A program made the position numbers and the translations under genes. The notes under the pieces were generated by a model. It worked only from the letters and a program-made list of their open reading frames with translations, ran no database searches and was not told the origin of the DNA. DNA of 64,000 nucleotides from Psychroserpens sp. SPM9 (GTDB lineage Bacteria; Bacteroidota; Bacteroidia; Flavobacteriales; Flavobacteriaceae), in assembly GCF_025153525.1 (NCBI RefSeq), contig NZ_JANZNR010000008.1:1-64000 (forward strand). Reading direction: 5' to 3'. Shown here in pieces: positions 37,035 to 44,416 of this stretch. The stretch's first letter is position 1. Each line of letters opens with the position of its first letter.

Positions 37035-39107
37035 ATGAGTTTTAAATTATTAGCAATTAGGCCACTTGAAAGGTGTGGTATAAAGTTTTTAAAAAACTTA
37101 CAAAAGAATAGAATCTATAAAATGTATAATGACTATACATTCTATTCAAATGGTAGCGTTATTGATGATTTTAATACAGAAATACCAGAATATTTATCAA
37201 TTGATAAAATAGAATCCAACAATACACTACCCAAAGATTTTTTTGGATCTAAAGTCAACGTATCTGCGATTATAGGGAAAAACGGGAGTGGAAAAAGTAG
37301 TCTTATCAATTTGTTTGTGGCTGCAATTAACCAGATGTCCATTAAGCTTCAATCTCAAGAAATGTTGGAAACCACTGCTAATCTTATTCCAACAGGAAAA
37401 GATGATGATAGCAAAATACATTGTGAATTTTATTACCAATTAGAAAACGGATATTATATTGTTAAAATAGAAGATGGAGATTTTGAATTCAAAACTTTAC
37501 AAGATGAAGTTAACAACTTTGATTTCGAGAAATTCTTTTACTCAAACGTCATAAATTATTCTATATATGGTTTCAATTCATGGGAGCTAGGAGATTGGAT
37601 AGATAATTTATTTCATAAAAATGACTCATATCAAATACCGATAGTAATAAATCCAAAAAGAGAAAGGAAGGATGAAGGAAAAGCAGGTATTATAGATATC
37701 AATAATGAAAACTATTTGTTACAACAACGCCTTTTATCTGTTGTTCTAATGAATAAAGATTTCGAAGTAACTCAAAACCTTACTGTTAATTCTTTAAAGC
37801 TTGATTATAAAAAATCAAAATCATTTTTTTCATATTCTAATGACATTTATCAAGATGGTAATGACTTTACAGAGGAAGAGGATATAAGAAATAATTTTTA
37901 TAGTATTCTACAATCTAAAAAAGGAATAAGCTTTAGGCCAAATAATAATAACCATCCATCTGCACTTTATTTTGATTTAGATGAAGTGCTATTAGTTTTT
38001 AAAGAAAGGTTAGACATAAATAGGACTTCTATTCCGAAAGATATTTTGTGTAGATTAGATATTTATATTCTATATAAGATAATAAGTATTTGCGAAAAGT
38101 ATGTTAGCTATAATAATTTTAGAATAGATGATGGTGGTGAGAAATATAAACGCTATTATATAAATATTAACGGTTTTATCGATAAGTTAATAGATAGTCG
38201 TAGTCATATTATTTTAAAGCTAAAACAAGTTGTCAATTTTATTAAAAACTACGAATCTACTTGGAAAGAGTTTCTCAATCAAAATTCAACTACAAAAATC
38301 TCAATAAAAGAATTGTCAAATGAATTAATTGATAAATCAAATTCCAATTTGCCACTTATAGAATTGTTACCACCTGCTATTTTTGAAACAAGATTATTTT
38401 CAAAGAATAATATTGATTTGCTAGACAGTATTAGTTCTGGTGAAATGCAATTGGTACATTCTACGAGTTCTGTCATATACCATTTAAGCAATTTAAATTC
38501 AGTAGAAAAAGATGATATGTTAGTCAAGTATCAGTATGTAAATCTTGTATTAGATGAAATTGAACTCTACTTTCATCCAGAGTATCAAAGAAAGTTTTTA
38601 AAAAGATTATTAGACGATATTAACAGAGCGAAATTAAAAGCAATTAAAGGAATAAATATTCTAATAATTTCACATTCACCATTTGTTTTATCAGATATTC
38701 CAAGTCAAAATGTGCTTTTTCTAGAAGTAAATGAATCCAAAGAATCAATCCCTAAAAAATATGGCTCTGATAATACCTTTGCTGAAAATGTGCACGAAAT
38801 TTTATCAAATGGCTTTTTCTTAAATAATACAATGGGTGAATTTGCAAGATCAAAGATTCAAGATTTTTTAGCTTTTGAGAAAGAAGGCAATTTGGATTCA
38901 AAAAAATTAAAATATAATGAGAAAAGAACTGATTTTGTTAAGCTTATTGATCTTGTTGGTGAAAAGTATATTAGTAATATTCTCAAAAATCATCTAGAAG
39001 TTTTAGATAAAAAATATTTAACAGGTTATAATCGTATTGAAAAAATTCAACAAGAAATTGAAAAGCTTCAATCAGAAAAGAGGAGATTAGAGGATGAGGA
39101 AAATTAA
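37035..39107 (+). CDS. AAA/ABC-type ATPase, Septu PtuA-like
   Basis: A 690-residue ATPase of the AAA_21/overcoming-lysogenization-defect style: Walker A GKNGSGKSS (81-89), ABC signature SSGEMQ (~467), Walker B LVLDEIELYFHP (~503-514), H-loop ISHSP (~545). The middle is long and helical. It overlaps the HNH gene by 14 bases. A pair of ATPase plus HNH nuclease is the hallmark of Septu (PtuA-PtuB) phage defence, in which the ATPase senses and licenses the nuclease. Confidence 0.85.
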   Translation: MSFKLLAIRPLERCGIKFLKNLQKNRIYKMYNDYTFYSNGSVIDDFNTEIPEYLSIDKIESNNTLPKDFFGSKVNVSAIIGKNGSGKSSLINLFVAAINQMSIKLQSQEMLETTANLIPTGKDDDSKIHCEFYYQLENGYYIVKIEDGDFEFKTLQDEVNNFDFEKFFYSNVINYSIYGFNSWELGDWIDNLFHKNDSYQIPIVINPKRERKDEGKAGIIDINNENYLLQQRLLSVVLMNKDFEVTQNLTVNSLKLDYKKSKSFFSYSNDIYQDGNDFTEEEDIRNNFYSILQSKKGISFRPNNNNHPSALYFDLDEVLLVFKERLDINRTSIPKDILCRLDIYILYKIISICEKYVSYNNFRIDDGGEKYKRYYININGFIDKLIDSRSHIILKLKQVVNFIKNYESTWKEFLNQNSTTKISIKELSNELIDKSNSNLPLIELLPPAIFETRLFSKNNIDLLDSISSGEMQLVHSTSSVIYHLSNLNSVEKDDMLVKYQYVNLVLDEIELYFHPEYQRKFLKRLLDDINRAKLKAIKGINILIISHSPFVLSDIPSQNVLFLEVNESKESIPKKYGSDNTFAENVHEILSNGFFLNNTMGEFARSKIQDFLAFEKEGNLDSKKLKYNEKRTDFVKLIDLVGEKYISNILKNHLEVLDKKYLTGYNRIEKIQQEIEKLQSEKRRLEDEEN

Positions 39108-40260
39108 ATACTATAAAGATTTCAAAATTTTTGATGCGTTTAAAGAAGAATACAAAAAATCCATATTAGACAGTAGTTTACTTAATAAAGCTGAAGCACA
39201 AAAGCTTTTAAAAGATATTGGAGTTAAATATTCTTTACAGGAAATCTTGGTGCTACCAATTGAAGAACTTATAAAATTACCAGAATTAAGTTCTTTAAAT
39301 GTATTTAAAGGTTTAGATAAAAAAGCGACACAATTAGAAAAGAAAAGGATTAAAGATATATTCAACTATAAAGAATATCAGACTAACATTTTATCAAATT
39401 TCTTTATGAAGCATGGTAAAGAGCTAGAGATTAAAACATGCTGTTATTGTAATATAGATTTTGTAAACCCTTATATCCCTTTTTCAAACGATTATATGGA
39501 TTTTTACCATTTTATCAATAGTTGTACAAAAGCTGATCTATTAAAAATAAATAATATTGGTTCTAACCGAGCAGATATTATTATAAGTAAGTATCAAGGA
39601 AAGATTAAGAAATATGAAGATATTGAAAATTTAATTGATGATACCAGGATTAAAAACATCTTAAAAAATCTCACAGATAAATCCGGTAATTTAAAAATCG
39701 ATAATTCTTTAATAAAAAACAAAAATCACTTCACATTAGATCATGTTTTGCCTCAAAGTCTTTACCCATATCTTTCACTATGCTTGTTCAATCTAACACC
39801 AAGTTGTTATTCTTGTAACTCAAAATTAAAAAGAGATGCTAAAATATACAGTAGTATTTCAGAAATAAAATCTATTTCGCCAACAGGTGTGGATGGTGTG
39901 TTTGATTTGAATTTCAAACTTTATTTTAAAGATGGTTTTGGCAAAAACAATCTTCCAGATTCAGCTAATGAATACTCAATCAAAATCGATAGTACACATA
40001 AAGAGTATATAGAAAGATTAAATCTTCAAGGAAGATATAATTTCCATAAGGACATTTCCTTTGAATTAATTGATAAACGTAAAACATACTCTGATTCACA
40101 GATTCAAGAAATTGTAACTTTATTTGGTGAAAAAAATATTGAAATTAATGAGATAGAATTGAAGAAACAGATTTTTGGTTCAGTAATTTTTGAAGAAGAT
40201 TCAAATGCTCAATTTGAAAAATACAAGAAAGATATTGCAAAGCAGTTAGATATAATTTAA
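39094..40260 (+). CDS. HNH nuclease with HhH-like insert, Septu PtuB-like
   Basis: A 388-residue HNH endonuclease. Zinc cysteines are CCYCN (116-120) and CYSCN (238-242), with the catalytic block LDHVLPQSLYP (His217) between them. About 95 residues separate the first zinc knuckle and the HNH block. This insert reads LLKINNIGSNRADIIISKY followed by YEDIENLI, which resembles a helix-hairpin-helix DNA-binding motif. The gene is translationally coupled to the ATPase. Probable nuclease effector of the pair. Confidence 0.82.
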   Translation: MRKIKYYKDFKIFDAFKEEYKKSILDSSLLNKAEAQKLLKDIGVKYSLQEILVLPIEELIKLPELSSLNVFKGLDKKATQLEKKRIKDIFNYKEYQTNILSNFFMKHGKELEIKTCCYCNIDFVNPYIPFSNDYMDFYHFINSCTKADLLKINNIGSNRADIIISKYQGKIKKYEDIENLIDDTRIKNILKNLTDKSGNLKIDNSLIKNKNHFTLDHVLPQSLYPYLSLCLFNLTPSCYSCNSKLKRDAKIYSSISEIKSISPTGVDGVFDLNFKLYFKDGFGKNNLPDSANEYSIKIDSTHKEYIERLNLQGRYNFHKDISFELIDKRKTYSDSQIQEIVTLFGEKNIEINEIELKKQIFGSVIFEEDSNAQFEKYKKDIAKQLDII

Positions 40261-40496
40261 CTTAAGTCTATTTCAATATCCCCACAAACCAAAACCCAGT
40301 TTTCTCACTTATCCTCACTTGAGCCTATCGAAAGCTCAAAATCCTCTGTCTTTTGGTTTGTTCCGCTATCCAACGCGCATGTAGTTTTTAGTTTCCAACG
40401 CTCACACAGCACATTGTTTGTTTTGTTTAAAGGAATTATTTGTTGAAAATAGGTAAAACAAAAAAGCAAAGAGCTGTTCCCAACCCTCACACCAAA

Positions 40497-40577
40497 AACT
40501 ACCCAAAGCTATGTTTACATAACGGGTAGTTATAGTAGCATTCATTCACTTTCTGTACTATAACGCCATTATGTAAA
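40497..40577. repeat. Overlapping inverted repeats
   Basis: AACTACCC (40497-40504) pairs with GGGTAGTT (40524-40531). The same region also pairs differently: TTTACATAA...TTATAGTA (40514-40537) with TACTATAA...TTATGTAAA (40556-40577), an 18-base loop between. The two folds exclude each other. Confidence 0.55.
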
Positions 40578-40785
40578 ATATCCGACATTCCCCACGCTCA
40601 ATTCAGAACTGGCATTGAAATTTAGAACAAACAAGGTTGCCACTTTTCCCCACCACCCATTTCAACGGTGTAGGTTACAGCAATTATTAATGTTTTGCCT
40701 TGTGTCTGCGGTAGGTGCATTACATTCTCTCAATCCCTTATCAGGGTATCGCTCTTTTCATTTACCCACCTCAACACCGCGCATA

Positions 40786-40818
40786 AAAAAAGAGCATTTT
40801 TTAGAAAATGCCCTTTAT
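40786..40818 (-). terminator. Terminator of minus-strand right-end module
   Basis: On the minus strand AAAGGGCATTTT and AAAATGCTCTTT pair with one mismatch, followed by a T run. It lies 80 bases after the YegP stop codon. Confidence 0.6.
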
Positions 40819-40899
40819 TTATCTTTCCAACCGCTTAACATCAATAATTACTTCCACCTACGACACTTTGCCCCGAGAAAAGCGGTAGTCAATGTATAT

Positions 40900-41226
40900 T
40901 TAAACTTCTTCGACTGGTGCGCTCGGAGCGTTTGTTTTAACGGATTCAATACCATTTTCCATTCCGGAAGATCCCTCGTACATTTCGCTTGTGCCAATTA
41001 TCTGGCCGTTACTTGCTTTTAGATTAAAATAATGTTTACCGTTACTGGAAACCTTTCGGTCAAATTTACTATCATCTTGTGAGTTGGTTCTAACGGATTC
41101 TATGCCGTTCATACAACCTGCTTTTGCAGAATATCCTTCACTTGCTAAAATTTTTTGACCATTGCTTGCTTTTAATCTAAAACGGTATTCAGATCTTGCG
41201 TCTTGATAAACTTCGAATTTTCCCAT
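40900..41226 (-). CDS. YegP family (DUF1508) protein
   Basis: A 108-residue protein of two tandem DUF1508 repeats: YRFRLKASNGQKILASEGY...GIESVRTNS and HYFNLKASNGQIIGTSEMY...GIESVKTNA. The small beta fold is common in bacteria; biochemical role unknown. It is the last gene of the minus-strand module, 66 bases after the small membrane protein, and may be transcribed separately. Confidence 0.9.
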   Translation of the reverse strand: MGKFEVYQDARSEYRFRLKASNGQKILASEGYSAKAGCMNGIESVRTNSQDDSKFDRKVSSNGKHYFNLKASNGQIIGTSEMYEGSSGMENGIESVKTNAPSAPVEEV

Positions 41227-41291
41227 AATAATATTTGATATAATTTGTATCTAAATATACTAAAAAAGTGCTTCAAATGAAACACTTTAGA

Positions 41292-41474
41292 TTATGGTTT
41301 TCCTCTTTTTCGAATCCTTTGATGAATCCACTTAATTAAAATGGAAACTATGTAACTAACGATAGCACCAACAATAGCCAAAACAATGGTAGTAATCAAA
41401 TCCTCAACCCCAATATTAACGATTGATGAAAAGAAAGTACCGCCAATAATGGCAGATTTGGTGTTATAATCCAT
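41292..41474 (-). CDS. Small membrane protein, holin-like layout
   Basis: About 60 residues from the ATG giving MDYNTKSAIIGG (earlier in-frame Met codons exist up to 41507). It has a hydrophobic stretch TTIVLAIVGAIVSYIVSILI then a basic C-terminus (HQRIRKRGKP). The size and charge pattern are like a phage holin, but there is no family match I can name. The start overlaps the stop of the preceding gene, so the two are coupled. Confidence 0.6.
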   Translation of the reverse strand: MDYNTKSAIIGGTFFSSIVNIGVEDLITTIVLAIVGAIVSYIVSILIKWIHQRIRKRGKP

Positions 41475-41706
41475 CGTCATTCTCATCAGTTTCAGTGTTT
41501 TCTTCATCAGTAACTACTGCTTGACTTACTGCGGTGGCCACAGTTCCGGCAACGGTCATATAAGTGGCGATGGTAACTACAATAGTAGGCATTGAGATTG
41601 GAGCTGCAATTATAGCACCACCTGCAGTAGCCAATGCAATACCTATGTTTCTTAAGGTCTTGAAAAATTTAGGAGTTGGTTTTTTATAACGTTCTACAAT
41701 GTTCAT
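41464..41706 (-). CDS. Small membrane protein, function unknown
   Basis: An 80-residue protein with a basic N-terminus, two hydrophobic segments (IGIALATAGGAIIAAPI and IVVTIATYMTVAGTVATAV) and an acidic tail (DEENTETDENDD). It overlaps DUF5675 by 23 bases and the next small gene by 11 bases. Two-TM topology and operon place suggest a membrane partner or holin-like role; this is inference only. Confidence 0.65.
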   Translation of the reverse strand: MNIVERYKKPTPKFFKTLRNIGIALATAGGAIIAAPISMPTIVVTIATYMTVAGTVATAVSQAVVTDEENTETDENDDGL

Positions 41707-42106
41707 AATTCTGTGATTTAATAGTTAATAAAATGGTTTCTTTTCGGTCTTTAGCTTGGTACACCAAAGGCAACAGTTTTTGCATAGCATCCCTTGAGTA
41801 AATGCCCTTTCCTATACCATTCAAATAAGTTACTGGAGCAATACACCCTTGAAGCTCTTTTAAGGCATCATTCGCAGGGTGAAACAAAATGAAACTTCTA
41901 CCTTTTACATCCTTTAAGATTAAATGATGCTTAAACCGTTTGGAAAAACGTGGTTCAATTTCATAAACACCTTCAGGAATGCAGGAAATATTTCGCTTGT
42001 TATCGTTCCAGGGCAATTCGATGGTGTGACAAAGAAACTTATCAGAATTAAAGAGAGCACCATTGGTGCCCTCTTCAAAATAGGCTCTATGCAGCACTAA
42101 TTCCAT
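41684..42106 (-). CDS. DUF5675 family protein
   Basis: A 140-residue soluble protein recognised as DUF5675 from FLCHTIELPWNDNKRNISCIPEGVYEI, the ILFHPANDA block and LQGCIAPV. The His/Cys-containing blocks look catalytic. The family is often next to phage-like genes; its activity is not established to my knowledge. It starts 2 bases after the upstream 251-residue protein. Confidence 0.85.
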   Translation of the reverse strand: MELVLHRAYFEEGTNGALFNSDKFLCHTIELPWNDNKRNISCIPEGVYEIEPRFSKRFKHHLILKDVKGRSFILFHPANDALKELQGCIAPVTYLNGIGKGIYSRDAMQKLLPLVYQAKDRKETILLTIKSQNYEHCRTL

Positions 42107-42108
42107 AC

Positions 42109-42864
42109 TTACGGCGTATCTACAATAACAATTGCCAAAGCGTTGTAGGCACCGTTCTTAAGCTCGTACATTTGTCCGTTTACCTCTTGGTAAAACTCAA
42201 TACCCAACACCTGAATAACAGGTAAGGTTGAGTTAGCGCTCACTGTAGCTGTTAAAGCTATAGCAGCAGTATCAGCAGCTGTGTAAGGAAGAATAGCAGT
42301 CTCATCATTTTCAAATGTTGAGGTTTCATTCTCAAAATCTAATTCAGAAGCACCCATTACCACCTTAAAATGGGTTGTTCCCGTTGGAGCTGCAATCCTA
42401 ACCGTTGGAGAAAAAGCATCAAGGTTAACTGTTGCATCCCCAGAAACACGGTCAAAGGCATTTGTAAACGGAGCAAAAAGTGTTGTGCCTAACTTTCCAC
42501 CCAAATTGAATTCAAAGCTATTTAATAAGCTTAAATCGCCATCCTGTAAGGTTCTTAAACCTCTCTCATTGGTTGTGTCAGTTTTGGTAACCGCTACAAG
42601 TGTTTTGGTCAAACGAGAAACCACACGTTTGTCCTTTGCATTCTGCAAAAGAATACGAATCGCATTTCGTAAGAGCTTACCACCTTTACCAGCACGCCCA
42701 AATTCAGAGCCATTTTCTCGCGTTCTCTGAAACGCTGGGTCGTTTGCAATTCGATTGCCATCAACACCGCCTTTTTCACGAGCCAGATGTCCGTCAGTCG
42801 TTTTGTAAAAGGAAATACCACCGATAGTTCCTTTCAGTTTAATAATACCAGTTTGTTTTGCCAT
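42109..42864 (-). CDS. Conserved element protein of unknown function
   Basis: A 251-residue protein from the ATG giving MAKQTGIIKLKG (an upstream in-frame codon at 42894 is less likely). The N-terminal half has a Gly-rich start and basic helices (GKLLRNAIRILLQNAKDKRV); the C-terminal half is beta-rich and acidic, like a tail or fibre subunit. No family can be named. It is first in the five-gene minus-strand module at the right end. Confidence 0.65.
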   Translation of the reverse strand: MAKQTGIIKLKGTIGGISFYKTTDGHLAREKGGVDGNRIANDPAFQRTRENGSEFGRAGKGGKLLRNAIRILLQNAKDKRVVSRLTKTLVAVTKTDTTNERGLRTLQDGDLSLLNSFEFNLGGKLGTTLFAPFTNAFDRVSGDATVNLDAFSPTVRIAAPTGTTHFKVVMGASELDFENETSTFENDETAILPYTAADTAAIALTATVSANSTLPVIQVLGIEFYQEVNGQMYELKNGAYNALAIVIVDTP

Positions 42865-43088
42865 AATAATTCGTTTTTTGATTAATGAAACCAAATCACG
42901 TAATTTTATGGCACGTTGTTAAAAAAGCAATTCCGTTTTCGGTCATCCATTCCGATACAACCAAAAACGTCATTAAAATATTGAAAACCCTATCGGGATT
43001 TTCAACATTTTAACAACGCATCATCATCACCATAATCATAAAACAATAAATTATGGATGATGTACGGATAAAGCATAGATAAAGTATT

Positions 43089-43286
43089 ATGACCCCAAAA
43101 AGAGCTTGCATATACCCAAAAGATATCCAGCGTATCACAGGACGTAGTGAACGCTATGGGCGTAAGCTTTTAAACGATATTAGAAACTACTTTGGAAAGG
43201 AATCTTACCAATTTGTTACAATCAAAGAATTTGTTGAATACAGCGGAATAGAAGAGGAAATTGTCAATAAATATTTAATAGATTAA
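43089..43286 (+). CDS. Small putative DNA-binding protein
   Basis: A 65-residue protein with helix-turn-helix appearance: YPKDIQRITGRSERYGRKLLNDIRNYFGKE followed by FVTIKEFVEYSGIEEE. It sits alone at the right end, divergent from the minus-strand module, and may control it or assist recombination at attR. I do not recognise a named family. Confidence 0.65.
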   Translation: MTPKRACIYPKDIQRITGRSERYGRKLLNDIRNYFGKESYQFVTIKEFVEYSGIEEEIVNKYLID

Positions 43287-43394
43287 TCATAATATTTGAT
43301 ACAAATTGACTGGTTTTAATGGAGTTAAAATTGTAAATTTGTAGTAAGACGTTCAGATAAATAATACTATTTCAAACTAACAGATAGGTCTACA

Positions 43395-43406
43395 ATTCGG
43401 TTCACA
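43395..43406 (+). repeat. 12-bp ATTCGGTTCACA site, right end
   Basis: An exact copy of the three left-end sites, 58 bases inside attR. Confidence 0.75.
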
Positions 43407-43464
43407 CTGTTTTAGTCTACTTCTGAAAGTATTGATTTTACTGCATAGTGGCGGTTTAGTTATC

Positions 43465-43480
43465 ATCCTGCCACCCCGAC
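43465..43480 (+). repeat. attR core (16 bp)
   Basis: ATCCTGCCACCCCGAC, identical to the end of tRNA-Pro at 15586-15601 and in the same orientation. The rest of the tRNA is absent here. Confidence 0.9.
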
Positions 43481-43484
43481 CATT

Positions 43485-43517
43485 AAAGCCTAAAAAATCA
43501 AAGATTTTTTAGGCTTT
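43485..43517 (+). terminator. Original tRNA-Pro terminator
   Basis: AAAGCCTAAAAAATC and GATTTTTTAGGCTTT form a perfect 15-bp stem with an AAA loop, then T run. It starts 5 bases after attR, where it would follow tRNA-Pro in the uninterrupted chromosome. Confidence 0.8.
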
Positions 43518-43620
43518 TTTCTTTTAAGGCAGCCAATGCACTACTTTTCGTAGATTTGACTTTTATAGGCTACTTACTATTTAGAGAGATACGAGGAGTA
43601 ACCTCGCCACACAGAATCAA

Positions 43621-43655
43621 AAAAAGCTGAACAATAAATAATTGTTCAGCTTTTT
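43621..43655. terminator. Bidirectional terminator
   Basis: AAAAAGCTGAACAAT and ATTGTTCAGCTTTTT form a 15-bp stem. It ends the minus-strand lipoprotein gene at 43686 and blocks read-through from the element. Confidence 0.85.
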
Positions 43656-43685
43656 TTGATGTATGTTTTCAATATTTATAGTTGT

Positions 43686-44162
43686 CTATTCTATGCGTTT
43701 ATAGTTTTCAGCATAGATTCTATTGCCATCTTCGTCAATTTCAATTTGGCTAAATGAATTACCATTTATAATAAGTTCGTGTTTAAACTCTTTTTTCTCT
43801 TCTATTATTTTACTCATCATTTCAGATCCGTATTCTAGAACTTCTACTAACTCGGTTCCGTTTACTTTATAAGTTCCATAACCAAACCATTCGGAAGAAT
43901 CTGTAGGTACATACTTACTCCACATCACCTTTGATGGGGTGTACATTTTTACTTGCCTGTAGCCTTCGCTAGTTCTAAATGAATCTATGACTTTATTATC
44001 TAGATAATTATAATAACCCACTAATTCCCAAGCGCCTTCTAACGGATTGGAATTAATGGTTTTAGAGACATCTATGTCAGTTTCTGAAATTTGATCTTTA
44101 GGTTTTTCATTACAAGAAAAAATCAAAAGCATAGTTAGTAGTAATGACATTGTAGCTTTCAT
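43686..44162 (-). CDS. Lipocalin-like lipoprotein
   Basis: A 158-residue lipoprotein: signal peptide with lipobox LIFSC at residues 13-17, then a beta-rich domain beginning LEGAWELVGYYNY and ending YAENYKRIE. The opening LxGxWxL pattern is typical of lipocalin-like (DUF4488-type) proteins of Bacteroidota. Ligand unknown. Monocistronic between a terminator and the small membrane gene. Confidence 0.75.
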   Translation of the reverse strand: MKATMSLLLTMLLIFSCNEKPKDQISETDIDVSKTINSNPLEGAWELVGYYNYLDNKVIDSFRTSEGYRQVKMYTPSKVMWSKYVPTDSSEWFGYGTYKVNGTELVEVLEYGSEMMSKIIEEKKEFKHELIINGNSFSQIEIDEDGNRIYAENYKRIE

Positions 44163-44249
44163 AATGAGAGGATTTTATGGTGTGAGTTACATTAAATTTA
44201 CGAAAAAACTGTCACTTTAACTAATAATGCCTCGTTTCATAATTTAAAA

Positions 44250-44405
44250 TTAAAACGCGATAAAATAGATGCCAGATATTATAACAGCAATTACTAATAC
44301 TACCAAAATTATAATCACAACGGCAGATGTCTTTTTTGTAGTTTCATCTTTTTGAAAAATATAGTCTCTTCTTTTGTCGTCTTCGTCTTCTTTTATAAAT
44401 TTCAT
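44250..44405 (-). CDS. 51-residue single-TM protein
   Basis: A short gene reading MKFIKEDEDDKRRDYIF, a charged N-terminus, then one TM helix (VVIIILVVLVIAVIISGIYF). It follows the aldehyde dehydrogenase by 11 bases on the same strand. Function unknown; probably a small inner-membrane protein co-expressed with the dehydrogenase. Confidence 0.6.
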   Translation of the reverse strand: MKFIKEDEDDKRRDYIFQKDETTKKTSAVVIIILVVLVIAVIISGIYFIAF

Positions 44406-44416
44406 CTTTACTAATT

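Larger units (their letters stand above)
40261..40899. other. 639-base stretch without a convincing gene; structured
   Basis: Short frames on either strand overlap each other and resemble nothing. Visible structure: GAGCCTATCGAAAGCTC hairpin (~40320-40336); two mutually exclusive hairpins at 40497-40531 and 40514-40577; a minus-strand terminator at ~40786-40818 for the YegP gene. The base composition is less AT-biased than in the flanking genes. Confidence 0.6.
15586..43480. mobile_element. ~27.9-kb integrative element in tRNA-Pro
   Basis: Bounded by an exact 16-bp direct repeat that overlaps the 3' end of tRNA-Pro (15586-15601 and 43465-43480). A tyrosine integrase lies just inside the left end, and a 12-bp motif occurs at both ends. 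Backbone genes are integrase, RteC, an HTH excisionase-like protein, a winged-helix replication-like protein and a DnaC-like ATPase. Cargo is a TetR-controlled enzyme regulon, a methyltransferase/GHKL/receiver cassette, a LysR/MdaB/RidA group, a Septu-like pair and a minus-strand right-end module. No relaxase, coupling protein or tra genes are seen, so it is best described as a mobilizable or satellite-like island. Confidence 0.9.
43287..43685. other. Right boundary of the element, no gene
   Basis: Contains the fourth 12-bp ATTCGGTTCACA (43395-43406), attR (43465-43480), the former tRNA-Pro terminator (43485-43517) and a bidirectional terminator (43621-43655). A TAAATTTG -7-like box at 43334-43341 points outward. 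No coding region is visible. Confidence 0.7.

Noticed and set aside
40305-40490. Minus-strand 61-residue frame
   Set aside because: No recognisable protein and no good start; region is better read as structured non-coding DNA.
40615-41022. Plus-strand 135-residue frame
   Set aside because: Overlaps the clear YegP gene on the other strand and a terminator; composition unlike a protein.
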